64,000 bases of DNA, from contig NZ_KB911579.1 in the NCBI RefSeq assembly GCF_000383575.1, forward strand, positions 499,707-563,706, written 5' to 3'. Below, one piece after another: positions 54,693 through 62,494 of the stretch. Position numbers and translations under genes: made by a program. Origin of the DNA: Salinispora oceanensis (GTDB lineage Bacteria; Actinomycetota; Actinomycetes; Mycobacteriales; Micromonosporaceae). The first letter of the stretch is position 1; every line of letters starts with the position of its first letter. The notes under the pieces were generated by a model, which worked only from the letters and a program-made list of their open reading frames with translations, did no database searches and was not told the origin of the DNA.

Positions 54693-55913
54693 GTGGCCCT
54701 CGGCAGCGCCGCCAGCGGATACAGCCCGGTGGGCAGTCCCACAAGCCAGACCACCACACCCTCAGCCGAAGTCGCGGAGGACCCTTCAAGCGAGGCAGTC
54801 GAGTTCATCTCGGCCTACTATGCAGAGCGGAAGATGCCGCGCGCCGCCGACCGCATCGCCGCCATTCTCGGCGAGATCGCCGCCACCGGCACCTACTGGC
54901 AGACACCAGACGAGCTGGCCCACGGCGCGAAAGTAGCATGGCGGCAGTCGGTACGGTGCATTGGTCGAGTCCGCTGGGCTGGCCTCAAGATCCGGGACCG
55001 GCGCACGGTTACCACCACCACTGGTATCGCCAGCGAATTGGCCGAGCACCTCCGAGTGGCCGACAACGGGGGACGAATCCGCTCCGTCCTCACCGTGTTC
55101 GCAGCCGATCACCCCCGGACCGGACCACGCGCACGCATCTGGAACGACCAACTCATCCGGTACGGCGGGTGGCAGCTGAACGACGAAGTAATCGGCGATC
55201 CAGCCCAACTGGAGATGACCAGTGCGGCAGTGAAGCTTGGCTGGCAGCCACCCTCCACCCCCGGCAGGTTCGACCTACTTCCCTGGGTGGTTGAGACTGC
55301 GACCGAAGAACCGACACTTGTGGACGCTCCGCGTCACCTGGTACGAGAGGTAGCGCTGACCCACCCCGATCACCCCTGGTTCGCGGACCTTCAGCTGCGG
55401 TGGCACGCACTCCCGGTGATCGCGAACATGCGCTTACGCATCGGCGGCGTGAATTACAGCTGCGCTCCGTTCAACGGGCACTATCTCGGCGATGAGATCG
55501 GTACTCGAAACATGTGCGACGCCGACCGGTACAACCAGCTCCGGCCCGTCGCCGCCGGGCTAGGTCTCGACACCGAGGACGAGTCCTCCCTCTGGCGAGA
55601 GCATGCCGCGCTACTCATTAATCAAGCTGTACTACACAGCTTTCGCGCCGCCGGCGTCCGAATCTCCATTCCGAACGACGAGTCGGAAATGTTCATGCGC
55701 TTCTGCGAAGGTGAAGAGCGGGCAGGACGGCCCGTCTACGGCGACTGGTCGTGGATCAATGGCTCGGTCGGGTGGGCCGCCCTCCACGCCGTGCACCATC
55801 GCTACTACGACACCCGGGTACCCAACCCTAACTTTTGGCCGGCGCCGCGCACACCATTCTTCTCGGAACCAAACCTACGCGAGCGCCACGCTGCGTCTCG
55901 GCAGGAGGGTTAA
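54693..55913 (+). CDS. nos: nitric oxide synthase oxygenase, divergent
   Basis: A 406-residue haem protein of the bacterial NOS family, which oxidises L-arginine to citrulline and NO. The haem thiolate motif AWRQSVRCIGR gives Cys89; FNGHYLGDEIGTRNMCDADRY holds the arginine-binding Glu (E268) and Arg272; DWSW sits at the pterin-side position (351-354). Two departures from usual NOS are visible: NGWYMG is NGHYLG (His263 for Trp), and the common DHHTAS segment is replaced by IPNDES (326-331). There is no reductase domain, as usual for bacterial NOS. Residues 1-33 are a Ser/Thr-rich extension. GTG 54693 follows AAGGAG. The flavohemoprotein gene starts 3 nt after its stop. Confidence 0.92.
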   Translation: MALGSAASGYSPVGSPTSQTTTPSAEVAEDPSSEAVEFISAYYAERKMPRAADRIAAILGEIAATGTYWQTPDELAHGAKVAWRQSVRCIGRVRWAGLKIRDRRTVTTTTGIASELAEHLRVADNGGRIRSVLTVFAADHPRTGPRARIWNDQLIRYGGWQLNDEVIGDPAQLEMTSAAVKLGWQPPSTPGRFDLLPWVVETATEEPTLVDAPRHLVREVALTHPDHPWFADLQLRWHALPVIANMRLRIGGVNYSCAPFNGHYLGDEIGTRNMCDADRYNQLRPVAAGLGLDTEDESSLWREHAALLINQAVLHSFRAAGVRISIPNDESEMFMRFCEGEERAGRPVYGDWSWINGSVGWAALHAVHHRYYDTRVPNPNFWPAPRTPFFSEPNLRERHAASRQEG

Positions 55914-55916
55914 AGG

Positions 55917-57131
55917 GTGGATGTTGCCGCACTACGGTGGAGCTGGAATCGAGTCGCCGCGGCTGGCCCAAGGGCAGCGAGGCACTTCTACGCAACACTA
56001 TTCGTGATCGCCCCGGAAACCCGCACTATGTTTCCCACCAACATGCAGTATCAGGAGGACAAGCTCCTCGCCGCACTTGGACACATCATTACGAACATTG
56101 ATAACAGCGATGCGCTCGCCGCGTTCGCGCATCACCTGGGGGCCGATCATCGCCGGTTCTACGGACTCGACGTGGAGGAGCGACCGGTGCCACTGGCGGA
56201 GCGCCATTACATCTGGGTCGGCCAGGCCCTTTTGGCAACGCTAGCGGACTTCGTCGGATCCGAGTGGACCCCGAGCCTCCGGGCCGACTGGGCCGCAGCA
56301 TACGAATTCGTTGCCAAGTTGATGCTCACCGGCGCCGCCGACTCGGAGCAGCTGACGCCCCCGTTCTGGCAGGCTGAGGTGATCGGTGTAGAGCGACGCC
56401 GCTCCGATGTCTGCGTACTCACCGTCCGTCCGAACTACCTCTGCAACTATCTGCCCGGACAATCCTTACCCACGCAGGTACCCACCCTGCGCACCTGGCG
56501 GTACCTTTCGCCGGCCAACGCACCCCGCCCCGACGGGACGCTCGAGTTCCATGTTCGCGCGGCGGGTCGGTTCTCGACCCACCTGGTACGGCGGATCGCC
56601 GTTGGCGAGGTTCTCCGATTAGGACATCCAACTGGAACAGCGCTGTCGGCGTACAACCGCGCGCCGCACCGGCCGCTTCTCCTGATCGCCGGCGGCACCG
56701 GAGTAGCGCCGCTGCGCGCGATTCTGGAAGAACTCCAGCAGGGCAGCGGCCGACCCACCACCCTGGTAGTAGGGGGTAAGTCCCCCGATGATCTATATGA
56801 TCATCAGGCACTCTTGAAGCTAGCCGCGTCGACACCAGCCATGAACGCCACCGCCAGCAGCTCTGCGCCCTGGTTACGCTACGTGCCAACGGTAGAGATC
56901 GGATGGGACTGGGACGGCGAGGTAGGCCGGGCGGCCGACACCGCCCTGCGTATCGGCCCCTCAAAAGACGCCGATGTTCTCGTCTGTGGATCACCCACAA
57001 TGACGCGAGCAACGGTTGCTGCCCTCAGTGCTAACGGCATCGATTCCGACCGCTTACTGGTGGAGAGATTCGACCATTCCGTCTATCCGCTCCTAGCTTC
57101 AGCCGACACCGACAGCCAAAAAACGACCTAG
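55917..57131 (+). CDS. flavohemoglobin-like globin / FAD-NAD(P)H oxidoreductase
   Basis: A 404-residue fusion of a globin (about 1-140) and a ferredoxin-reductase-type FAD/NAD(P) module (about 148-395). In the globin, Tyr25 (HFYATLF) is at B10 and His78 (GADHRRFYG) fits the proximal haem ligand. In the reductase, RYLS stands where flavohemoglobins have RQYS, AGGTGVAPL (258-266) is the pyridine-nucleotide loop and CGSPTM the C-terminal motif. Flavohemoglobins turn NO into nitrate; as the immediate neighbour of a NOS lacking a reductase, it may also donate electrons to it (inference). GTG 55917 starts 3 nt after the NOS stop, with AGGAGG overlapping the end of nos. Confidence 0.88.
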   Translation: MDVAALRWSWNRVAAAGPRAARHFYATLFVIAPETRTMFPTNMQYQEDKLLAALGHIITNIDNSDALAAFAHHLGADHRRFYGLDVEERPVPLAERHYIWVGQALLATLADFVGSEWTPSLRADWAAAYEFVAKLMLTGAADSEQLTPPFWQAEVIGVERRRSDVCVLTVRPNYLCNYLPGQSLPTQVPTLRTWRYLSPANAPRPDGTLEFHVRAAGRFSTHLVRRIAVGEVLRLGHPTGTALSAYNRAPHRPLLLIAGGTGVAPLRAILEELQQGSGRPTTLVVGGKSPDDLYDHQALLKLAASTPAMNATASSSAPWLRYVPTVEIGWDWDGEVGRAADTALRIGPSKDADVLVCGSPTMTRATVAALSANGIDSDRLLVERFDHSVYPLLASADTDSQKTT

Positions 57132-57138
57132 GCAGCCG

Positions 57139-57783
57139 ATGACCAGCGACGATACCGTCCCCCCCGCGCAAGATGCTGACCAACCACAACCAGGCGAAGT
57201 CACCCAACGCCTCAAACTGCTGACGACCCGCCGCTTCCGCCGCGAGTGGTGGCACTCAGCCACCGAGGTGGCGGCAGTGACTCGATTCGCCGATGACCAG
57301 ATCACGCTGTTGCGTGGCGAAATCGAACGCGGAGGGCGCGAGATTCGAGGCCTCCTCAACCAGATCGAGATGCTCCGCCACGGATCCCTGCCAAGCACCG
57401 CACCACAGGGGGCGGACCCAGTTGCTGTCGCGCTGACCATGCGTGTACAGGAAGAGGCCAATCGCACGATCAGTGATGCCAACGAGGAGGGCACGGAGAT
57501 CCTTGCCGAGGCACGACGCCAGGCGGAGGACATCCTCACCCTCGCCCACCAGCAGGCCAGTCGAACCACCACTCACAATGACCCCCGGGTCGCTGAACTC
57601 GAGCAAAAAGTCAAGGACCTACAAGCAAGGCATCAGGCAATGGTTGACGCTACCTGGAATGCACACCAAAACCTTTCCCAGTGGCAGTCGCGGCTTTCTG
57701 AGCAGGCGGAGCAGTTGCGGACCAGCGCACAGGCCCTCGGAAAGGTCAGCGACAATATTGGACAAACCGTCAAGGAGCAGTAA
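57139..57783 (+). CDS. DivIVA-like coiled-coil protein of the NOS operon
   Basis: A 214-residue, mostly helical protein. After a Pro/Asp/Gln-rich N-terminus, residues about 28-65 (TRRFRREWWHSATEVAAVTRFADDQITLLRGEIERG, seen in parts) resemble the DivIVA/GpsB N-terminal pattern of an aromatic-basic loop followed by a helix. Two coiled-coil stretches follow, about 100-135 (Ala/Glu-rich, EEANRTISDANEEGTEILAEA) and 148-205. No enzyme motif is seen. It starts 7 nt after the reductase stop, so it is in the same transcript. A scaffolding or localisation role is a guess. Confidence 0.7.
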   Translation: MTSDDTVPPAQDADQPQPGEVTQRLKLLTTRRFRREWWHSATEVAAVTRFADDQITLLRGEIERGGREIRGLLNQIEMLRHGSLPSTAPQGADPVAVALTMRVQEEANRTISDANEEGTEILAEARRQAEDILTLAHQQASRTTTHNDPRVAELEQKVKDLQARHQAMVDATWNAHQNLSQWQSRLSEQAEQLRTSAQALGKVSDNIGQTVKEQ

Positions 57784-57796
57784 GAACGGATTCTTA
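57781..57796 (+). terminator. AT-rich hairpin at the end of the NOS operon
   Basis: TAAGAA (57781-57786) and TTCTTA (57791-57796) pair across CGGA; the stem includes the stop codon of the coiled-coil gene. It is weak for a terminator and unusual in this GC-rich window. Confidence 0.35.
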
Positions 57797-57996
57797 ATGG
57801 CGCCGCCACTCGACGCCCTGGGTGCAACGCTGGTGTAGTGCCAGGAGGCGGTGATCAGCCGCCCGTGCCGGCCGCTGAGAAAGGACCAGCCCAACCAGGT
57901 TCCGTCGGCAGGCAGTCGCGGCCCCGGGAAGGCTGCAGGTGGGGCCCGGACAGCCGCCGATGCCGGCCGCCAAGCAGCGAGTGATTCGCCGCCCAC

Positions 57997-58009
57997 TAGA
58001 CTCGAGGGC
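57997..58009 (+). promoter_or_regulatory. probable leaderless promoter -10 of the DUF4191 gene
   Basis: TAGACT at 57997-58002, seven bases, then ATG 58010. It supports this start over a GTG at 57851, whose AGGAGG is only 2 nt away and so badly spaced. Confidence 0.5.
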
Positions 58010-58699
58010 ATGGCAAAGCCCCAGGAGAAGGTCTCGTTCGGCCAACGGCTGAAGCAGATCGGGATGGTGTTTCGGTTCACCGCCAAGCAGGACCGGTGGT
58101 TTGCGCCCCTGGCCTTCGCCGCGGTGGTCATTCCACTCGCCCTGACCGTGGTGGCGTTCTTCGTGTGGGGCTGGCTCTGGATCCCACTTGGCATCCTGTT
58201 GACGCTGCTCTCCCTGCTGATCGTGCTCAACCTGCGCTCCAACCGGGCGATGATGAACGCCGCTGAGGGCCAGCCGGGCGCGGCCGCGCAGATCATCGAG
58301 AACATGCGCGGCGACTGGCGGGTCACCCCGGCGGTGAGCTCGACCACGCAGATGGACATGGTGCACCTGGTCATCGGCCGTTCGGGAGTGATCCTGCTGG
58401 CTGAGGGGAACCCACAGCGGGTGCGCGGCCTGCTCGGCCAGGAGAAGCGTCGGTTGGCCAAGGTGATCGGCTCGGCGCCGCTCTACGACTACGTGATCGG
58501 CCAGGAGGAGGGCGAATTGCCGGTCCGCAAGCTGCGGATGACGCTGATGCGGTTGCCGCGCAAGCTCAGTGGCCGGGATGTCAACGCGCTGGACAAGCGC
58601 CTCAAGGCGCTCAGTGCCCGTCCACAGCTACCCAAGGGCGCCATCCCGAAGAACATGCGTCCCCCGAAGGGCGCCTTCCGCCAGGCCCGCGGTCGCTGA
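58010..58699 (+). CDS. DUF4191 membrane protein
   Basis: A 229-residue conserved actinobacterial protein. The N-terminus reads MAKPQEKVSFGQRLKQIGMVFRFT, followed by two hydrophobic helices (LAFAAVVIPLALTVVAFFVW and LGILLTLLSLLIVLNL). A soluble cytoplasmic domain (about 95-229) has VIGRSGVILLAEG and a basic tail. The function is unknown; the syntenic mycobacterial gene is Rv2219, between lipA and glnA. Here three accessory genes and a GT-C gene separate it from lipA. Confidence 0.88.
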   Translation: MAKPQEKVSFGQRLKQIGMVFRFTAKQDRWFAPLAFAAVVIPLALTVVAFFVWGWLWIPLGILLTLLSLLIVLNLRSNRAMMNAAEGQPGAAAQIIENMRGDWRVTPAVSSTTQMDMVHLVIGRSGVILLAEGNPQRVRGLLGQEKRRLAKVIGSAPLYDYVIGQEEGELPVRKLRMTLMRLPRKLSGRDVNALDKRLKALSARPQLPKGAIPKNMRPPKGAFRQARGR

Positions 58700-58740
58700 C
58701 TGCGGCTACGCGGCGGATCGTCCGCTGATCCCGAGCCGGG

Positions 58741-59136
58741 TCAGCGGACGACGGGGGTGACGACCGAGCCCGCCGCCCGGTCGTGCAGGCCACGGCGGTC
58801 GGCATCCATGATCAGGGCAGGTATCACGAGCGCGAGCATGCCACCGCGGAGCAACGCGCGGAGCACCCCGAGCCGACCACCGCTGCTCCAGTCGACACAG
58901 CGGATCCGGGTGAGGTACATCCCGGGGGTCTGGGCGAAGAGACCGATGAAGAAGCCGTACTCGGCGACGAGCACGAGCACCGGGGCCCACCCGTCGTGGA
59001 CCGGATCGGCGAAGATACTGGCGACCAGTACGCAGAGCACCCAGTCGATCACCAAAGCGCCGAAACGTGGACCGAGGCCCCGACTGGCGGAGACGCTGGA
59101 ACGGGGCGGTACGGGCTGGTCAGCCGAGGTCGTCAC
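58741..59136 (-). CDS. RDD-family membrane protein
   Basis: A 131-residue protein with the RDD pattern: GPRFGALVIDWVLCVLVASIF (Arg and Asp in the first helix), a second helix near LVLVAEYGFFIGLFAQTPGMYL and the RRGLHDRAAGSVVV end, which holds the second Asp. The function is unknown. It is convergent with DUF4191 and divergent from glnA. GTG 59136 is preferred; a TTG three codons upstream is possible. The mycobacterial order has the same gene beside glnA1. Confidence 0.85.
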   Translation of the reverse strand: MTTSADQPVPPRSSVSASRGLGPRFGALVIDWVLCVLVASIFADPVHDGWAPVLVLVAEYGFFIGLFAQTPGMYLTRIRCVDWSSGGRLGVLRALLRGGMLALVIPALIMDADRRGLHDRAAGSVVTPVVR

Positions 59137-59300
59137 AGCGCCCAAGGGTAGCCAGTGCCGCAGACGACTACACGCCGACCTACATCACAAAAAGGGACCA
59201 AGCGTCGCAAGTTTCACTACACTGGCACACTGGCCCCTCCCGGGAGCACCAGGACCGACCGCTCCAGGCAGCGAAGGCTTGTGGAGCCCCGGCAGGGGAC

Positions 59301-59316
59301 GTAACACGGCAGAAAC
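59301..59316 (+). promoter_or_regulatory. GlnR-type box upstream of glnA
   Basis: GTAAC (59301-59305), six bases, then GAAAC (59312-59316) matches the actinobacterial GlnR pattern gTnAc-n6-GaAAc exactly; GACAT six bases further on could be a degenerate third half-site. GlnR controls nitrogen genes, including glnA, in Streptomyces and mycobacteria. Confidence 0.65.
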
Positions 59317-59325
59317 ATTGAAGAC

Positions 59326-59349
59326 ATGGCCGGGCAACCGCCCGGCCAT
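59326..59349 (+). promoter_or_regulatory. perfect hairpin in the glnA leader
   Basis: ATGGCCGGGC (59326-59335) pairs with GCCCGGCCAT (59340-59349) around AACC, about 50 nt before the glnA start and just after the GlnR box. The hairpin hides an ATG that is in frame with glnA. A role in leader control is possible. Confidence 0.5.
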
Positions 59350-59397
59350 AGCGTCGCCAGCAGCCTAGCCACTTCAGTGGACGAGCCAGGAGGACGA

Positions 59398-60822
59398 GTG
59401 TTCGCCAATCCCGAGGAACTCCTGCGTTACCTCAAGAACGAGGACGTGAAGTTCGTCGACGTACGTTTCTGTGATCTGCCCGGCGTGATGCAGCACTTCA
59501 ACCTGCCCGCCGAGTCGGTTGACGACGAGCTCCTCACCGACGGCCTCGCATTCGACGGGTCGTCCATCCGCGGTTTCCAGGCGATCCACGAGTCGGACAT
59601 GCTCCTACTCCCGGACGTCGCCACCGCGTTCATCGACCCCTTCCGCGCGCAGAAGACCCTCGCGCTCAACTTCTTCATCCACGACCCGTTCACCCGCGAG
59701 GCCTACTCCCGCGACCCCCGGAACGTGGCGAAGAAGGCCGAGGCGTACCTGGCGGCCAGCGGCATCGCCGACACCGCCTACTTCGGCGCGGAGGCCGAGT
59801 TCTACATCTTCGACTCGATCCGCCACGAGACCTCGGCGCACCAGTCGTACTACTACATCGACTCGGTCGAAGGCTGGTGGAACACCGGCCGCGACGAGGA
59901 GGGTGGCAACCGCGGCTACAAGACCGCGTACAAGGGCGGCTACTTCCCGGTGCCACCGGTTGACCACTACGCCGACCTGCGCGACAAGATCGTCCGTCGG
60001 CTGATCGACGCCGGCTACACCGTGGAGCGCTCGCACCACGAGGTCGGCACCGCCGGCCAGGCTGAGATCAACTACAAGTTCTCGACCCTGCTGCACGCCG
60101 CGGACCAGCTCCAGCTCTTCAAGTACATCGTGAAGAACGAGACCTGGGTCAACGGCAAAACCGCCACCTTCATGCCGAAGCCGCTCTTCGGTGACAACGG
60201 TTCGGGCATGCACACCCACCAGAGCCTGTGGTTGAACGGTGATCCGCTCTTCTACGACGAGACCGGCTACGCCGGCCTCTCCGACACCGCGCGCTGGTAC
60301 ATCGGCGGCCTGCTGCAGCACGCGCCGTCGCTGCTGGCCTTCACCAACCCGACGGTGAACTCGTACCGCCGGCTGGTGCCGGGCTTTGAGGCGCCGGTCA
60401 ACCTGGTCTACTCGCAGCGCAACCGCTCCGCCTGCACCCGCATCCCGGTCACCGGGAGCAACCCGAAGGCCAAGCGGGTCGAGTTCCGCGTGCCGGACCC
60501 GTCGGCCAACGTCTACCTGGCCTTCTCGGCGATGCTGATGGCCGGCCTCGACGGCATCAAGAACAAGACCGAGCCGCCGACTCCGATCGACAAGGATCTG
60601 TACGACCTGCCGCCGGAGGAGTGGGGCGACGTCAAGCAGGTGCCGGGCTCGCTGCCGGCGGTGCTCGACTCCCTCGAGGCCGACCACGACTACCTGCTCG
60701 ACGGCGGCGTCTTCACGCCGGACCTGATCTCCACCTGGATCGACTGGAAGCGGACCAACGAGGTCGACCCGGTGCGACTGCGCCCGACCCCGCACGAGTT
60801 CGCGATGTACTTCGACTGCTGA
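59398..60822 (+). CDS. glnA: glutamine synthetase type I
   Basis: A 474-residue GSI-beta, the usual length. It makes glutamine from glutamate, ammonia and ATP. Motifs include [28 protein letters not shown] (metal Glu), [32 protein letters not shown], the Arg motif NRSACTRIP, and the adenylylation Tyr in [12 protein letters not shown] 59398 has AGGAGG 4 nt upstream and gives the standard N-terminus; ATG 59326 would add 24 residues and lies in a hairpin. The upstream GlnR box indicates nitrogen control of transcription; adenylylation would be by GlnE (elsewhere). Confidence 0.97.
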   Translation: MFANPEELLRYLKNEDVKFVDVRFCDLPGVMQHFNLPAESVDDELLTDGLAFDGSSIRGFQAIHESDMLLLPDVATAFIDPFRAQKTLALNFFIHDPFTREAYSRDPRNVAKKAEAYLAASGIADTAYFGAEAEFYIFDSIRHETSAHQSYYYIDSVEGWWNTGRDEEGGNRGYKTAYKGGYFPVPPVDHYADLRDKIVRRLIDAGYTVERSHHEVGTAGQAEINYKFSTLLHAADQLQLFKYIVKNETWVNGKTATFMPKPLFGDNGSGMHTHQSLWLNGDPLFYDETGYAGLSDTARWYIGGLLQHAPSLLAFTNPTVNSYRRLVPGFEAPVNLVYSQRNRSACTRIPVTGSNPKAKRVEFRVPDPSANVYLAFSAMLMAGLDGIKNKTEPPTPIDKDLYDLPPEEWGDVKQVPGSLPAVLDSLEADHDYLLDGGVFTPDLISTWIDWKRTNEVDPVRLRPTPHEFAMYFDC

Positions 60823-60834
60823 ACCCCTGCAGCG

Positions 60835-60878
60835 ACCGGCCGGGTGCCGCCGCAACGTTGCGGCGGCACCCGGCCGGT
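60835..60878. terminator. bidirectional terminator of glnA, 22-bp stem
   Basis: A perfect inverted repeat of 22 bp per arm (60835-60856 and 60857-60878), centred on CAACGTTG and followed by TTTGGTT. It lies between the convergent glnA and mptB-like genes. Confidence 0.85.
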
Positions 60879-60883
60879 TTGGT

Positions 60884-62458
60884 TCAGAGCGACGTGAACG
60901 GGGATCGGCCGAACCGGGACCGCCACAGCCGCGGTACCCCCCACACGGCAGCCACCACCACCAACCCGGTCATCACCAGAGCCCCCGGAGCCTTCACCAG
61001 CCGGGCCAGGTTCATGCCGTCCGGCAACGTGAGAAAGGCCGCCGCCGCGCAGGGCAGCACGAACCAGGTCGTCCGCGTCGCGGCCACCGCGAGCAGGACC
61101 AACGGCCAGGTCGCATACCAGGGGTGGAAGACGGGGGCGAGCACCACCGTGGCGACCAGCGCCAGGCCGGCACCGAGCAGGGCCACCCGGGGCCGAGCCG
61201 CCTCCAGCCGGACCACCCGCCGCCGGACGTCATTCAGCGCGCGCAGCGCCGACCAGGCCCGCCACCACAGCACCGCCAGGACCAACACCAGCAACGCCAA
61301 CGCCAACGCCCGGACCACCGGCACCGCCACGGGACGCCCGCCAAAGAGCTCACCGGCGTAGTCCAGGACCATGCCGACCGCCGTGGGCGGCGATGTCCAC
61401 TGCTCCAGGTCGCCGCTGCGGCGCAACCCGCTCACCCAGCCCAGGCCGAGGCCGGAGAACAGCGACAAGCCCCCCAAGGCGATCAGAGTGCCCATGGCCA
61501 GCCAGCCGCCATCGCGCAGCAGCGACCGCACGGTGAACCGACCGAGCACCGCGGCGAGCGCCGCGAACGGCAGCACCACCACAGCGGTCGCCTTCACCCC
61601 CACCGCCAGCCCGAGCAGCGCCCCCGCCACCAGCAGCGGCCACGGTCGACCCGGGAACCGCACCACCACCAGCAGGCCGAGCAGCAGCAGCCCGAGCATC
61701 ACCGCGTCGTTGTGCGCGCCCGCCACCAGATGCACCCCCACCAGCGGACAAGCCAGCGCCAGCCAGACCGCCCGCCGAGTCGGCACCCCCGCCGCCCGCG
61801 CCAACCCGAGCAGACACACCGCGACGAGCAGCACCCCGGCCACCGCGATCAGCCGCAAGACCACCACCACGCCGACCAACCCACCACCGAGCGCCACCGC
61901 CAGCGCGGCGAGCAACAGGAAGCCCGGCCCGTACGGCGCGGGCGTGTCCCGCCAGATCGGCGCGACCGCATCCACCCAGGGACAGCCCGCCGCCGCCACC
62001 CCGACCGCGTACGGGTCAACGTCCTGCCCGTACATCCAGCCCTGGCAGGCGTACGAGTAGACATCCCGGCTACCCAGCGGCGGCGCGACGAGCAGCGGCA
62101 TCGACCACAGCCCGGCAGTGCGGTACGCCCACCCGGTTGATGGCGTACCGTGCCGTAGCACCCACCACGCGCCGGTCAGCAGGCCGGTGCCGACCAGCCA
62201 GAGCAGGACGGTCAACGGACCGCCGGCGGTGTGCCACACCCGCTCGAGGGTCGCACCGGGCAACGCTCCCCCGACGTACCCGGCGACGGCCAGCAGCACC
62301 GCACCGACGAGACCGACGTAGCGGACCGTTCTCGCCTGGAACGGTGGCCGCACAGCCCCACGCGGGGGCACATCCGCGCCGGTCACCGGGGCGCCCCGGC
62401 AGTGGGGAGGGTCGTCGCGCCGGTCCCGGCGACGAGGTGGATAGGCACGGAAGAACAT
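60884..62458 (-). CDS. mptB: MptB-like alpha-1,6-mannosyltransferase (GT-C)
   Basis: A 524-residue polytopic GT-C protein resembling the actinobacterial polyprenol-phosphate-mannose-dependent alpha-(1-6)-mannosyltransferases MptA/MptB. Family-type features are PLGSRDVYSYACQGWMYGQDVDPY in the first loops with Asp residues, DAVAPIWRDTPAPYGPGFLLL, AGAHNDAVMLGLLLLGL and VFHPWYATWPLVLLA late in the protein. It would extend a mannan core on the outer side of the membrane using polyprenyl-phosphate mannose. ATG 62458 is used; GTG 62386 is also possible. Divergent from the membrane-protein gene at 62495, with only 36 bp between starts. Confidence 0.85.
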   Translation of the reverse strand: MFFRAYPPRRRDRRDDPPHCRGAPVTGADVPPRGAVRPPFQARTVRYVGLVGAVLLAVAGYVGGALPGATLERVWHTAGGPLTVLLWLVGTGLLTGAWWVLRHGTPSTGWAYRTAGLWSMPLLVAPPLGSRDVYSYACQGWMYGQDVDPYAVGVAAAGCPWVDAVAPIWRDTPAPYGPGFLLLAALAVALGGGLVGVVVVLRLIAVAGVLLVAVCLLGLARAAGVPTRRAVWLALACPLVGVHLVAGAHNDAVMLGLLLLGLLVVVRFPGRPWPLLVAGALLGLAVGVKATAVVVLPFAALAAVLGRFTVRSLLRDGGWLAMGTLIALGGLSLFSGLGLGWVSGLRRSGDLEQWTSPPTAVGMVLDYAGELFGGRPVAVPVVRALALALLVLVLAVLWWRAWSALRALNDVRRRVVRLEAARPRVALLGAGLALVATVVLAPVFHPWYATWPLVLLAVAATRTTWFVLPCAAAAFLTLPDGMNLARLVKAPGALVMTGLVVVAAVWGVPRLWRSRFGRSPFTSL

Positions 62459-62494
62459 GCTGCCAGTACCGTGGGCGCGGATACGGAGGTAGGC

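Noticed and set aside
57851..58009. Upstream GTG start for the DUF4191 gene behind AGGAGG
   Set aside because: The ribosome-like motif is only 2 nt from the GTG, the extra 53 residues are unlike the family, and a leaderless hexamer fits ATG 58010.
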